In this document: one piece after another, positions 16,893 to 25,826 of the stretch
Numbering within the stretch: the first letter of the stretch is position 1
Layout of the letters: every line of letters begins with the position of its first letter
Assembly (NCBI RefSeq): GCF_038637725.1
Contig: NZ_CP152052.1
Span: forward strand, 2,091,501 to 2,155,500
Direction of reading: 5' to 3'
Length of the DNA stretch: 64,000 nt
Source: Psychrobacillus sp. FSL H8-0483
GTDB lineage: Bacteria > Bacillota > Bacilli > Bacillales_A > Planococcaceae
Translations under genes and position numbers: made by a program
The notes under the pieces: generated by a model
Databases searched by the model: none
The model's input: only the letters and a program-made list of their open reading frames with translations
What the model was told of the DNA's origin: nothing

Positions 16893-17105
16893 TTAAATAA
16901 TTTCACTTATATTTCGTTCTACTACTTTTGCACTTTTTATGGATGTAAGTGCTGCTCCATCCACTTGAAACACATTACTAGTAATGATTACTTCCATACC
17001 AGTTTCTATTTCATCGCGCGTCAACGAATCCTTTGGTTCCTCAACCGTTAACATAACGCTCTTCCCGGCAGTTGTTCCAAATTGTAATTGTAAAGTTTTC
17101 GCCAT
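16893..17105 (-). CDS. DUF2922 domain protein (70 aa)
   Basis: The 70-aa protein (MAKTLQLQFGTTAGKSVMLT..., with VEEPKDSLTRDEIETGMEVI) is a typical DUF2922 member in length and sequence pattern. It is predicted soluble, beta-rich and cytoplasmic. The ATG follows GGAGGAACAGAC. It is 22 bp downstream of the DUF1659 gene, and the two were probably related by ancient duplication (both small beta proteins with an alternating strand pattern; inference). No function is known. Confidence 0.85.
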   Translation of the reverse strand: MAKTLQLQFGTTAGKSVMLTVEEPKDSLTRDEIETGMEVIITSNVFQVDGAALTSIKSAKVVERNISEII

Positions 17106-17127
17106 GTCTGTTCCTCCTTCATTTTAA

Positions 17128-17343
17128 TTAGTTTAAATTCGATGTTTCGATTTTTTCAGCACCAATGTACACACTGTTAGTAAAGCCTGAGATTGTAAGT
17201 GCAACTGTTTCTAATTGATCTGCTGTTGCAGCTCCTTGGACATTACGGTACGATTTCGACTTTGTTTTCATCTTTCCGTCTCCTGTTACCTCACCTTCGA
17301 AAATTAGTTTTAAAACTGCTTGTTTATGTTCCAGGTTCGCCAT
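17128..17343 (-). CDS. DUF1659 domain protein (71 aa)
   Basis: The protein (MANLEHKQAVLKLIFEGEVT...) fits DUF1659: KLIFEGEVTGDGKMKTKSKS, then YRNVQGAATADQLETVALTI. The start is the ATG at 17341-17343, because AAAGGAGGTGATACAT is ideally placed before it; an in-frame GTG nine bases earlier lies inside that ribosome-binding site. It is the first gene of the DUF1659-DUF2922-yvrJ unit, a combination I know to recur in Bacillaceae. Function is unknown. Confidence 0.85.
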   Translation of the reverse strand: MANLEHKQAVLKLIFEGEVTGDGKMKTKSKSYRNVQGAATADQLETVALTISGFTNSVYIGAEKIETSNLN

Positions 17344-17450
17344 ATGTATCACCTCCTTTCAACTACTAGATAGAAATTTTTTGATAGAAAGGATACATTC
17401 AAGGTGAAATATTTTTCAGAACAACTTATACTAAAGAGTAGGAGAATGAG

Positions 17451-17918
17451 GTGAATAGATTGTTAGAAGGTTGGTTTTTATGGTTTATACTCTTTTGGGT
17501 AGTAGTACTAGTTACATTGATGGGAATTGGCGGCTTCTTTATGTTCCGTAAGTTTTTAAAATCAATGCCAAAAGAAGACGGTAAATCGGATTTAGATTGG
17601 CAAGATTATTATGTCGACAAGACTATTCATTTATGGAATGAGGAACAAAAAGGTCTATTAAACGAGTTAGTGAGTCCTGTTCCAGAATTGTTTAGACCTG
17701 TTGCGAAACAAAAAATAGCGGGGAAAATTGGACAGTTGGCACTCGAAGAAGAAGCGACATCTATTACACGAGAGCTATTAATCCGTGGATACATCATAGC
17801 GACTCCAAAGCGTGACCATAAGTTTTTACGCAAGAAACTAGCAGAATTAAATATTGACGTTATACCGTACAATAAATACTTTGCTTTATCGGAAGACAAA
17901 AAAGCGAGCACCCTGTAA
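17451..17918 (+). CDS. yneK: DUF2621 membrane protein, YneK-like
   Basis: The 155-aa protein has one N-terminal transmembrane helix (WFLWFILFWVVVLVTLMGIG, about 8-27) followed by a soluble domain (LDWQDYYVDKTIHLWNEEQK; then PVAKQKIAGKIGQLALEE). It resembles YneK of B. subtilis, and its neighbours CcdC, CcdB and CcdA are the yne neighbours expected there. A GTG start preceded by AGGAGAATGAG is used; a TTG three codons on, after GAGGTGAATAGA, is an alternative. It converges on ccdC, sharing a bidirectional terminator that overlaps its stop codon. Function unknown. Confidence 0.78.
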   Translation: MNRLLEGWFLWFILFWVVVLVTLMGIGGFFMFRKFLKSMPKEDGKSDLDWQDYYVDKTIHLWNEEQKGLLNELVSPVPELFRPVAKQKIAGKIGQLALEEEATSITRELLIRGYIIATPKRDHKFLRKKLAELNIDVIPYNKYFALSEDKKASTL

Positions 17919-17932
17919 AGGTGCTCGCTTTT
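17900..17932. terminator. Bidirectional terminator between yneK and ccdC
   Basis: AAAAGCGAGCACC (17900-17912) pairs with GGTGCTCGCTTTT (17920-17932) with a 7-nt loop. A and T runs on both sides allow function in either direction. It overlaps the yneK stop codon. Confidence 0.85.
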
Positions 17933-17933
17933 A

Positions 17934-18422
17934 TTATTCAGTTACTTCTTTTTGTATTTTTTTAAATTGTAAATACATTGCAATTCTCCATGGAACAATC
18001 ATCCCGAATGCTAAAATCCAAAACATTCCACTAAGTGCTCCAACATCAATAGTTGAGCTCAGTACAATTTTCCCTATTACTCGGATGATTAACAATCCAA
18101 TTAATATAAAAACAAACGCTTTCGATTGTTTCAAATAAATGTTTCCATCTTTTCGCTCAAATTTGGATGTCCAAATAAGAACTACTGAAAATAATATCCC
18201 GACTCCAATTGCTTCTAAAAATTGCGCTCCCGTTACACGGAAAAACGGAAATACAAACATTACTGCACCTGTAGACATGAATACCGGTGGTAATAGGATT
18301 TTTTTGACGCTAGCAGGGTGCTTTGCAGCTTTTGCTCTTAAAGTCGTGACGACAATTCCCATTCCAATTGCCATGATAGTAGTTGCAATAATCATTACAT
18401 TAGGTGGAATTTTTTCAAACAT
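17934..18422 (-). CDS. ccdC: CcdC family membrane protein (YneJ)
   Basis: The 162-aa protein has about five transmembrane helices. It begins MFEKIPPNVMIIATTIMAIG and includes AKHPASVKKILLPPVFMSTG and a cytoplasmic tail FKKIQKEVTE. The pattern matches CcdC (DUF1453) of Bacillus, encoded with CcdA and the response regulator CcdB; its role in cytochrome c maturation is not clear and it appears dispensable in B. subtilis. It lies 45 bp after the response-regulator gene in the order ccdA-ccdB-ccdC. Confidence 0.88.
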   Translation of the reverse strand: MFEKIPPNVMIIATTIMAIGMGIVVTTLRAKAAKHPASVKKILLPPVFMSTGAVMFVFPFFRVTGAQFLEAIGVGILFSVVLIWTSKFERKDGNIYLKQSKAFVFILIGLLIIRVIGKIVLSSTIDVGALSGMFWILAFGMIVPWRIAMYLQFKKIQKEVTE

Positions 18423-18467
18423 ACGTATTCTCCATATCTTTTATTTCTATTTTTAGACCGGTTATTC

Positions 18468-18830
18468 CTAGTCAGAAGTAACATTTTGTAAAACATGCAC
18501 AATTTGATCAGGGTCAAATGGTTTAGTAATAAAATCTTTCGCTCCATACTCAAGTGCGTCTACAATAAGCTTTTGCTGACCAAGAGCCGTGACCATGACA
18601 ATTTTCGCATCTGGGTACTCAGCAATAATTGCTTTCACGGCCTCGATTCCTGTCATACGTGGCATGGTAATATCCATAGTCACTACATCAGGTAATAGTT
18701 TTCTATACATATCAATTGCTTCTAGTCCATTGCTTGCTTCGCCAACTACCTCAAACTGTTGATTTTCAAGCATTCTCTTAATTGTGGAACGCATGAAAAC
18801 TGCATCATCCACTACTAATACTGTGGGCAT
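18468..18830 (-). CDS. ccdB: Single-domain CheY-like response regulator (CcdB/YneI)
   Basis: The 120-aa receiver-only protein has the acidic pair Asp8-Asp9 (VLVVDDAVFMRST), phosphoacceptor Asp53 (VVTMDITMP), the conserved Thr/Ala of MVTALG and Lys of ITKPFDPDQ. There is no output domain. The ATG at 18830 is chosen because GGAGGGAGTCATGACT precedes it; in-frame upstream codons overlap that site. CheY is very similar, but placement between ccdA and ccdC identifies it as CcdB. Confidence 0.88.
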   Translation of the reverse strand: MPTVLVVDDAVFMRSTIKRMLENQQFEVVGEASNGLEAIDMYRKLLPDVVTMDITMPRMTGIEAVKAIIAEYPDAKIVMVTALGQQKLIVDALEYGAKDFITKPFDPDQIVHVLQNVTSD

Positions 18831-18848
18831 AGTCATGACTCCCTCCAA

Positions 18849-19559
18849 TTAAAATCCAGTAAAGTCTCCAAAAAACGGACTTAACATACGAATAATAAAT
18901 GATAGCCCATCAAAAAATAATAGAACACCAAGGGCGATCATAAAGTATCCACCAATCTTCACGATCAAATTGCTATTTTTACGAATCCAATTCAGTCGTG
19001 TCACAAAGAATGATAACACGAAAAATGGAATAGCGAAACCTAATACATATGCAAGCATATACCATACGCCTGCTCCTGGATTTGCTCCTGCCATTACTAA
19101 TACAGCAGCTAAAATCGGACCTGTACAAGGTTGCCAACCAGCTGCAAATGCCATTCCGATTAATGTTGTTCCAAAAAAGCCAGATGGACGATTTTTAAAC
19201 TCCAAACGTTTTTCTTTCATGAGGAATTCAGGTTTAAATACACCTACCACAATTAGTCCAAACACAATAATGAAAATTGCGCCAACTTGACGAATTAAAT
19301 CGTCGTATTGAATAAAGAATGTCCCAACTAAAGATGTTGCAAACCCTAATGCAACAAAAATAATAGAAAACCCTAATAAGAAGAATAATGTATGAAGCAT
19401 TCCTCTTTTTTGCATTAACTTTTTATCTGTTTTAATTTCTTCTAGCGACATTCCTGTTATATAAGATAAAAATGCAGGATATAATGGTAGCGTACAAGGG
19501 GAAATAAAACTTAGAAACCCTGCACCAAACGCCAGTAGCAAGTTTATATCTGTACTCAC
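18849..19559 (-). CDS. ccdA: Cytochrome c biogenesis protein CcdA
   Basis: The 236-aa protein has six transmembrane helices and the two conserved thiols in [19 protein letters not shown] and [15 protein letters not shown]. CcdA passes reducing equivalents from cytoplasmic thioredoxin across the membrane to keep apocytochrome c cysteines reduced for haem attachment, and also serves spore-coat or cortex thiol proteins (StoA). The start is GTG, supported by AGGAAGACTGCC. It opens the ccdA-ccdB-ccdC operon; the stop codon abuts the ccdB ribosome-binding site. Confidence 0.95.
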   Translation of the reverse strand: MSTDINLLLAFGAGFLSFISPCTLPLYPAFLSYITGMSLEEIKTDKKLMQKRGMLHTLFFLLGFSIIFVALGFATSLVGTFFIQYDDLIRQVGAIFIIVFGLIVVGVFKPEFLMKEKRLEFKNRPSGFFGTTLIGMAFAAGWQPCTGPILAAVLVMAGANPGAGVWYMLAYVLGFAIPFFVLSFFVTRLNWIRKNSNLIVKIGGYFMIALGVLLFFDGLSFIIRMLSPFFGDFTGF

Positions 19560-19743
19560 GGCAGTCTTCCTTTCCGAATTACTGTCCCTATCGTATCAAA
19601 TTTTTGGCATTTTGACTCTACTAATGCTTGTGACAGCTTTTCGAATCTTTTTATCTTATAAACTACGCCTTGTATACTGGTAATTGCGCACACATCTTAA
19701 AAACTGAATGGTTTACATGTGATAAATATAAGTTATAGCAATG

Positions 19744-21528
19744 TTAAGCAATTACTTCGACGACGCTGTTCTGCAATAAGTACATCTTATGGTATAAGCC
19801 TTTTTCGTTTAGTAATTCCTGATGTGTGCCTCGCTCGACGATTTCTCCGTGATGTAAAACGAGGATGAGTTCCGCATCTTGAATGGTACTCAAACGATGG
19901 GCAATGGCAATCGTTGTACGGCCCTGTCTCATTTTCTCTAAACTACTTTGAATCGCTACTTCAGTTTCGGTATCAATATTTGCCGTTGCTTCATCTAAGA
20001 CTAAGATTTTCGGATTAGTAGCTATTGTACGTGCAAACGCAACAAGCTGTCTTTGCCCGCTAGAGAAAGTTGAGCCTCTCTCTGTTACTTTTTGCTTGTA
20101 CGTTTCCGGTAGTTTTTCGATAAAATTGTTCGCTTGCACAAATTCCGCTGCTGCTCGTACTTCTTCATCTGTCATATCTTTCGCGTGTAATCGTATATTG
20201 CTTTCGATATCCCCGTAGAATAAAAACGGATCTTGTAGAACGAGCCCCACTTTTTCTCGAATTTCCTTTGTCTCAAAATCTTTTACGGATTGTCCATCAA
20301 TTTTAATATCGCCTTGCTCGAATTCATAAAAACGCATAAGCAAGTTAATAATCGAACTTTTCCCGCTACCCGTATGGCCTACTAATGCAACCGTTTGACC
20401 TGGCTCTGCAGTAAACGAAATATTTTTTAACACATCCGTTCTTCCATCATACGAAAACGTCACATTTTGAAATTCAATTTTCCCTTGATCAATTTTAGCA
20501 TCTACTACATTGTTTTGATTAGGAGCTAAATCTGTTTCATCCAGTAACTTGAATACCCGAGAAGCGGCAACAATTGCTTGCTGGAAGATGGATAGTCGCT
20601 GCATCACTTGATTTATTGGCTCAAAGAAGCGATCAATATAGGTAACAAATGCATAAATGACCCCAACCTCTACCACATTGTTCATCGATGTAATACCAAA
20701 ATAGCTAAGCACCATAATAATTGCAAGCGCGTAAACCAAATCGATTGCTGGGCGAAGCAATAGACTATCGAGCTTAATATTTCGTCTTCCTGCCTTCCAG
20801 TGAGTATCATTAATTTCATTGAATTCGTCTTGCAGACGATCTTCTTGCCTGAATGCTTGAATCATGGTCATCCCTTGTAGCGATTCCGCAAGTTTCGCAT
20901 TTAATTGACTCAGTCGTTCACGCAAATCTTGGTAAACAACAGAACTATACTTTCTATATGTTCGAATAACCATAAACATGATTGGCAATAAAACCGTCGC
21001 TAGTAACGCCAATTTCACGTTTAAAATGAACATAGCAATGTAGACACCAATTATTAAAAATCCACTTTGCACAAATCCTACTAACACACTAACGAACATA
21101 TCTTTAATCGCTTCTGTATCATTAGTGACACGTGACACGATACTTCCCGCCGGCGTCTTATCAAAATAACGCATTCCAAGCTTGTGCACCTTTGTAAAAA
21201 CATCGATACGCATTTGTTGAATAATTTTCAGTGCAATTTCCTGAAACTTCATCAATTGAAAATAACTTACGATGACATTTCCAACTTGGATGAAAATGTA
21301 TCCAAGCGCTAAACCTACTAATGGGCCTGTTGGAAAATTTCGTGGTGTTAAATAATCGTCCATAAACGTTTTAATCAAATACGGACCGAGAATATCCCCT
21401 ATCACCGTAATAATTAGTAAAATTAACGCAATGGAAATAACTTTTTTATGTGGCTTTAAGTAGGTGAGCAGTCGTTTGAGAATTTGCCACTGCTCCTTAC
21501 CAGTTATCTGAGGCTGTTTTTCATTCAT
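19744..21528 (-). CDS. bmrD: ABC exporter half-transporter, BmrD/YheH-like (consensus ATPase site)
   Basis: The 594-aa protein has six transmembrane helices (residues about 30-310) and a C-terminal ATPase with Walker A GHTGSGKSS, signature TFSSGQRQLVAFART and Walker B LVLDEATANID, with the catalytic glutamate present. It overlaps the preceding half-transporter gene by ATGA, so the two are translationally coupled and probably form a heterodimeric multidrug exporter like BmrCD. It is shorter than B. subtilis BmrD (which has an extra extracytoplasmic insertion), so the symbol is by similarity only. Confidence 0.82.
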   Translation of the reverse strand: MNEKQPQITGKEQWQILKRLLTYLKPHKKVISIALILLIITVIGDILGPYLIKTFMDDYLTPRNFPTGPLVGLALGYIFIQVGNVIVSYFQLMKFQEIALKIIQQMRIDVFTKVHKLGMRYFDKTPAGSIVSRVTNDTEAIKDMFVSVLVGFVQSGFLIIGVYIAMFILNVKLALLATVLLPIMFMVIRTYRKYSSVVYQDLRERLSQLNAKLAESLQGMTMIQAFRQEDRLQDEFNEINDTHWKAGRRNIKLDSLLLRPAIDLVYALAIIMVLSYFGITSMNNVVEVGVIYAFVTYIDRFFEPINQVMQRLSIFQQAIVAASRVFKLLDETDLAPNQNNVVDAKIDQGKIEFQNVTFSYDGRTDVLKNISFTAEPGQTVALVGHTGSGKSSIINLLMRFYEFEQGDIKIDGQSVKDFETKEIREKVGLVLQDPFLFYGDIESNIRLHAKDMTDEEVRAAAEFVQANNFIEKLPETYKQKVTERGSTFSSGQRQLVAFARTIATNPKILVLDEATANIDTETEVAIQSSLEKMRQGRTTIAIAHRLSTIQDAELILVLHHGEIVERGTHQELLNEKGLYHKMYLLQNSVVEVIA

Positions 21529-23282
21529 AATGCTTCGCCCCCCTTTTCCACTATTGTTTCAAGTTGCTGTAATTGATACATTTCGTAATACATCCCTTTT
21601 AAATCCATTAATGCTTCATGCGAGCCTTTTTCGATAATTGTACCTTCACTCATAACGATTATTTGATGAGCATGTTGAATTGCACTTAAGCGGTGGGACG
21701 TAATAATCGTTGTTTCATCCGTACGGTTTTCTTTTAAAGCCTCTAAGATTGCTTCTTCTGTACGTGCGTCAACCGCCGATAGTGAGTCATCAAGAATAAG
21801 TAACTCGGGCTCCATCATTAGTGCACGGGCTATGGAAATACGTTGTTTTTGTCCACCTGATAATGATACTCCGCGTTCTCCGACAACGGTTTTATACCCA
21901 TCCGTGAACTGCAAAATGTCATCATGAATAGATGCAAGTTTCGCTGCTTTCTGCACCTGCTCCATCGTGGCTCCTGCATTTGCAAAAGCAATATTACCAG
22001 CTACCGTTGTTGAAAATAGGAAATGATCCTGTGGCACATACCCTATTGCTTCACGTAAGCTGCGCTTTTTATAGGCGTCAATTGTATGACTTCCGTAGAC
22101 AATTTCCCCTTTATACCCTTCAAATTCCCTCATTAATAATTTCAAGATGGCAGTTTTACCAGCACCAGTTTTTCCGACTATTCCTAAAGTTTCGCCACGT
22201 TTAAGCGTGAAATGAACATTATGCAAAGCTAATCGCTCATCACCAGGAAATTTAAATTCATCCAAATGAAATTGAATATCGCCTTCTGGCTTTTCATCAA
22301 GTGCTCCTACCTTGTCGTCAATTTCAACTTCTTCATCTAATAAATTATTGATACGGTCATAGGAAGCACGACCGCGTTCCACAATGTTAAATAGCCAACC
22401 GAAAGCTAGCATTGGCCAAACGAGTAGGCCTAGATACGATGTAAAAGCAAATAAATCCCCAATGGACATTTCCTCAGCTAAAATAAAGCGAGTTCCAAAC
22501 ACAATGGATAAGAAGAAACACATCCCAACAACTAACGAAATCGTTGGGTCAAATAGAGAATCCACTCTTGCTACGCGCATATTTTTATCAACAACCTCTT
22601 GAGAAAGCGCTACAAAGTGCTCTGTGTCTTCTTTTTCCTGTCCAAACGTTTTAATGACTTTTACTCCAGAAATACTTTCTTGGGCTTTATCATTTAAGTC
22701 GGAAAACGCCTCTTGTGCATAGCGAAAACGCTGGTGTAACAGTTTCCCATAATAGCTTGTTAAAATAGCCATTAACGGTAGTGGAATTAATGCGATTAAC
22801 GTCAGCTTCCAGTTAATCGTTATAGCCATAGCCGCAATAACAAATCCACCCGTAGTTAAAGAATCGACGAGTGTTAAAACTCCAGCACCAGCCGTTTGTT
22901 GAACAGCAGATAAATCATTCGTTGCGTGCGCCATTAGGTCTCCTACACGCTTCTTTTGATAAAACGAAGGTGCCATTTTTGTAAAATGATGAAACAATCT
23001 TTCTCTTAACTGTCTTGCTAGAAAAATAGCTGAACCAAAAATCATGATGCGCCAGTAGTAGCGTACAATGTACATACCAATAGCGGTCACTGCTAAAATG
23101 GAAAGCCATTTAGTTAAAAATCCAGCGGTTAGTGTCCCGAGACTGATTTCATCTACGACCAACCCAATAATTTTTGGCGGGAGCAGCTGTAAAAATGCTA
23201 CAAACATAAGCATAAAAATCCCCACTAAATACTGCTTTTTCCTTTGTTTAAAAAACCAACCTAAATCCAAAAATACTCTCAC
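21525..23282 (-). CDS. bmrC: ABC exporter half-transporter, BmrC/YheI-like (degenerate catalytic site)
   Basis: The 585-aa protein has the length and sequence pattern of BmrC, with six transmembrane helices then an ATPase: Walker A GKTGAGKTA, signature VSLSGGQKQRISIARAL and Walker B LLILDDSLSAVD. Aspartate replaces the catalytic glutamate after the Walker B Asp, the hallmark of the degenerate site in asymmetric heterodimeric exporters. It starts with GTG after GTGGAGGAAAAAAA. It is first in a two-gene operon. I saw no leader peptide of the BmrB kind upstream. Confidence 0.85.
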   Translation of the reverse strand: MRVFLDLGWFFKQRKKQYLVGIFMLMFVAFLQLLPPKIIGLVVDEISLGTLTAGFLTKWLSILAVTAIGMYIVRYYWRIMIFGSAIFLARQLRERLFHHFTKMAPSFYQKKRVGDLMAHATNDLSAVQQTAGAGVLTLVDSLTTGGFVIAAMAITINWKLTLIALIPLPLMAILTSYYGKLLHQRFRYAQEAFSDLNDKAQESISGVKVIKTFGQEKEDTEHFVALSQEVVDKNMRVARVDSLFDPTISLVVGMCFFLSIVFGTRFILAEEMSIGDLFAFTSYLGLLVWPMLAFGWLFNIVERGRASYDRINNLLDEEVEIDDKVGALDEKPEGDIQFHLDEFKFPGDERLALHNVHFTLKRGETLGIVGKTGAGKTAILKLLMREFEGYKGEIVYGSHTIDAYKKRSLREAIGYVPQDHFLFSTTVAGNIAFANAGATMEQVQKAAKLASIHDDILQFTDGYKTVVGERGVSLSGGQKQRISIARALMMEPELLILDDSLSAVDARTEEAILEALKENRTDETTIITSHRLSAIQHAHQIIVMSEGTIIEKGSHEALMDLKGMYYEMYQLQQLETIVEKGGEAL

Positions 23283-23411
23283 TTTTTTTCCTCCACAATA
23301 TAAATTAAGACTTTACTATTTTAGCAAAAGTTTGAACATTGCGAAAGATACGAAAGCAAAATAATTCGGCATCTGAAATATTTTATGGCAAAACATGAGC
23401 TATAAAATGTA

Positions 23412-23432
23412 GAGGGGCTGCCAAAAAGTAAT
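23412..23432 (+). repeat. Fragment similar to the end of the composite repeat
   Basis: GAGGGGCTGCCAAAAAGTAA resembles the left end of the 12674-13197 element (AAGGGGCTGTCTCTAAAGTC). The rest of the 330-bp gap between bmrC and serC holds only the serC promoter region (a TATAAT at 23568-23573 without a good -35). Confidence 0.3.
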
Positions 23433-23614
23433 ACCTTCTCTCATGTTTGAAGATATCCTGGAGTTTGAACTGGGAGTAAAAGCACCTCTAAATTAATGCC
23501 TGTTAACACTTTATTCACCTTTTTAAAAAAATTTTGCGAATTTTAATGTCTTACGTGTAAAACAGTATATAATAGAAAAATAAAATCCATCTACATAGAT
23601 TAGGAGTGTTCAAT

Positions 23615-24712
23615 TTGAATGAAGCAAATCTACGTGCATATAATTTTAACGCAGGTCCTTCTGCTCTTCCGCTAGAAGTACTAGAAAAAGCACAATCAGA
23701 ACTAACTAATTTCCGTGGCACAGGCATGTCCATCATGGAGATGAGTCATCGCAGTGCAATTTTCGAAGAAATACATAACGGGGCAATCTCTCGCATGAGA
23801 AAACTCTTTTCTATTCCAGATCAATATGAAGTTCTTTTTCTTCAAGGTGGAGCAAGCCTTCAATTTTCAATGATTCCAATGAATTTCTTACAAGTCGGTC
23901 AACAAGCGGGTTATATCATGACAGGCTCTTGGTCAGAAAAAGCATTTAAAGAATCGAAACTATTTGGCGAACCTTACGAGGTAGTAAGTACAAAAGAAAA
24001 CAAATACCGTAACATTCCTGCATTAGAAGATATCCAAATTAATGAGGACGACGCTTTTATTCATCTAACATCTAATAATACAATTTACGGAACTCAGTGG
24101 TCAGCGTTTCCTGACACAGGTGATATTCCATTGATTGCAGATATGTCTAGTGATATTATGTCTAAACCAGTTGATATCAATAAATTCGGCATGATCTATG
24201 CTGGAGCACAGAAAAACCTTGGTCCATCTGGTGTAACAGTCGTTATTGTACGTAAAGATTTACTTGAAAAAGCTAATATGGATATCCCAACTATCTTAAA
24301 ATACAGCACACATGCAGATAACAATTCCTTGTACAACACTCCACCTACATTCGGTATTTACATGCTAGGAGAAGTACTTAATTGGATGGAAGCAAAAGGT
24401 GGATTAGAGGCAATTGCTAAAAACAATGAGGAGAAAGCGAAAGTCATCTATGATGCTATTGATCATAGCAATGGTTTTTACACAGGACATGCAACACCTG
24501 AAAGCCGTTCATTGATGAACATCACATTCCGAGTTGCGGATGAAACATTAGAAAAACTATTTTTAACGGAAGCAGAAGAAGCTGGTTTTGTCGGATTAAA
24601 TGGACATCGCTCAGTCGGTGGTTGCCGAGCTTCCACTTATAATGCAGTACCATTAGAAGCATGCCAAGCACTAGGCGACTTCATGGTTCAATTTCAAAAG
24701 AAACACAGTTAA
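23615..24712 (+). CDS. serC: Phosphoserine aminotransferase SerC
   Basis: This 365-aa PLP enzyme converts 3-phosphohydroxypyruvate to phosphoserine in serine synthesis (and serves pyridoxine synthesis in some bacteria). Motifs include YNFNAGPSALP at the N terminus, LFLQGGASLQFSMIPMN, the PLP lysine in GAQKNLGPSG, and the C-terminal NGHRSVGGCRAS. The start is TTG at 23615, at ideal distance from TAGGAG; an upstream in-frame GTG lies inside that ribosome-binding site. It stands alone, with a strong terminator. Confidence 0.96.
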   Translation: MNEANLRAYNFNAGPSALPLEVLEKAQSELTNFRGTGMSIMEMSHRSAIFEEIHNGAISRMRKLFSIPDQYEVLFLQGGASLQFSMIPMNFLQVGQQAGYIMTGSWSEKAFKESKLFGEPYEVVSTKENKYRNIPALEDIQINEDDAFIHLTSNNTIYGTQWSAFPDTGDIPLIADMSSDIMSKPVDINKFGMIYAGAQKNLGPSGVTVVIVRKDLLEKANMDIPTILKYSTHADNNSLYNTPPTFGIYMLGEVLNWMEAKGGLEAIAKNNEEKAKVIYDAIDHSNGFYTGHATPESRSLMNITFRVADETLEKLFLTEAEEAGFVGLNGHRSVGGCRASTYNAVPLEACQALGDFMVQFQKKHS

Positions 24713-24720
24713 TGCATTAG

Positions 24721-24766
24721 AAAAGCCTTACCATTCAATCACCTCTGAATGGTAAGGCTTTTTCAA
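24721..24766 (+). terminator. Terminator of serC
   Basis: AAAAGCCTTACCATTCA (24721-24737) pairs perfectly with TGAATGGTAAGGCTTTT (24746-24762) over an 8-nt loop, followed by T. Confidence 0.9.
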
Positions 24767-24839
24767 TTTGTAGAAATGCAGAGACGCCATTTCGTTACAT
24801 TTTTATGCTTTCTCAAATGAATTAAAGCCCTCTGAATTA

Positions 24840-25577
24840 TTAAATCAAATCATTTAAGAACGTAAGAATGTCTTTGTTCACGTCGTTAATGTCGGTTCCT
24901 AATGTCATCAAATGTGTAGAGTTCGGATATCCTTTCATTGTTTTTTTATTCGTCATAACACTTCGAAATAAAACCTTTGCACTCTCTGCATATAATGGTT
25001 CATCTAGTTCGCCATATAATATATTAATTGGGGAAGTAATGAGAGCTAAATTATCCATTGTTACATCAATTAGCTGTTGGAACTCGACTAATGAATCTAT
25101 TGACATATTTTGAAGAAGTTTCATTTCTAAATTTATTTGTTCTTCCTGTTTCCCTTCAAGTTTTTTATATCTTTTTGCGTAATGGAAGACACGCTTTTGT
25201 AGTACAGAAACTTCCCTATGTATTGGTACTGACATTGTCACAACACCATTTACGTCCAACTCTTGTCCAGCTTTTAATGCAAACACGCCACCAAGAGAAA
25301 GACCAATCACTGCTATTTTTTCAAAACCTTCATCTTTCAATAGCTGGTAACCGTTTAGTACATCCTGCCACCAATCTGATGGACTATATGTGATGAGTTC
25401 TTCTGCTGTTAAACCATGCCCACTATATAATGGTGCATAGCAAGAATAATTGTTCTTTTGCAAATATTTCCCTAACTTTTTTACATCCATAGTATTGCTT
25501 GTAAAAGAATGTAGTAGTAATACGGCTTTCTCTCCACCTTTATAGTAAAAAGGCTTAGGAGGTACTATTTTCATCAT
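24840..25577 (-). CDS. Carboxylesterase (Est30/YvaK-like alpha/beta hydrolase)
   Basis: The 245-aa cytoplasmic protein has the oxyanion loop LLLHSFTSNTMDVKKLG, nucleophile elbow GLSLGGVFAL (serine near residue 95), acid in YGELDEPLYAES and histidine in NSTHLMTLG. This arrangement matches the Est30/YvaK carboxylesterases that cleave short acyl esters. It starts MM; GGGAGGGATTCAAACA precedes the first ATG. It converges with serC and is monocistronic. Confidence 0.86.
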   Translation of the reverse strand: MMKIVPPKPFYYKGGEKAVLLLHSFTSNTMDVKKLGKYLQKNNYSCYAPLYSGHGLTAEELITYSPSDWWQDVLNGYQLLKDEGFEKIAVIGLSLGGVFALKAGQELDVNGVVTMSVPIHREVSVLQKRVFHYAKRYKKLEGKQEEQINLEMKLLQNMSIDSLVEFQQLIDVTMDNLALITSPINILYGELDEPLYAESAKVLFRSVMTNKKTMKGYPNSTHLMTLGTDINDVNKDILTFLNDLI

Positions 25578-25610
25578 TGTTTGAATCCCTCCCTTTTCAC
25601 TCTTATATGT

Positions 25611-25750
25611 AATAAAGTATAGTTGATTTTCGCTATAGGCGGACGCTTTCCGCGGGGTGAGCGATAAGCCATCACCTCAGCTCACGCTTCGTTTGTGATG
25701 TCTTATCTGTCTCACTCATCCCGCTGGAGTCGCCGCCTGCCGCTTCAATC
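25611..25750. repeat. Full copy of the 'GGACGCTTTCCGCGGGG' Bacillales repeat
   Basis: The element opens AATAAAGTATAGTTGATTTT, continues with GGCGGACGCTTTCCGCGGGG and TGAGCGATAAGCC, and closes with GCTGGAGTCGCCGCCTGCCG. The ends are imperfect inverted partners (GGCGGACG... / ...GTCGCCGCC). The first 57 bp recur with one mismatch at 32767-32823. Confidence 0.75.
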
Positions 25751-25826
25751 AACAAAGTGATAACTGTTCGTATTTTAATGACAAATTACTATTTATGAAA
25801 TTAACTCGATTCGTATCTTTTTCCTT

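Noticed and set aside
23283-23605. T-box or riboswitch in front of serC
   Set aside because: No T-box sequence, specifier stem or known aptamer core could be found in this gap.
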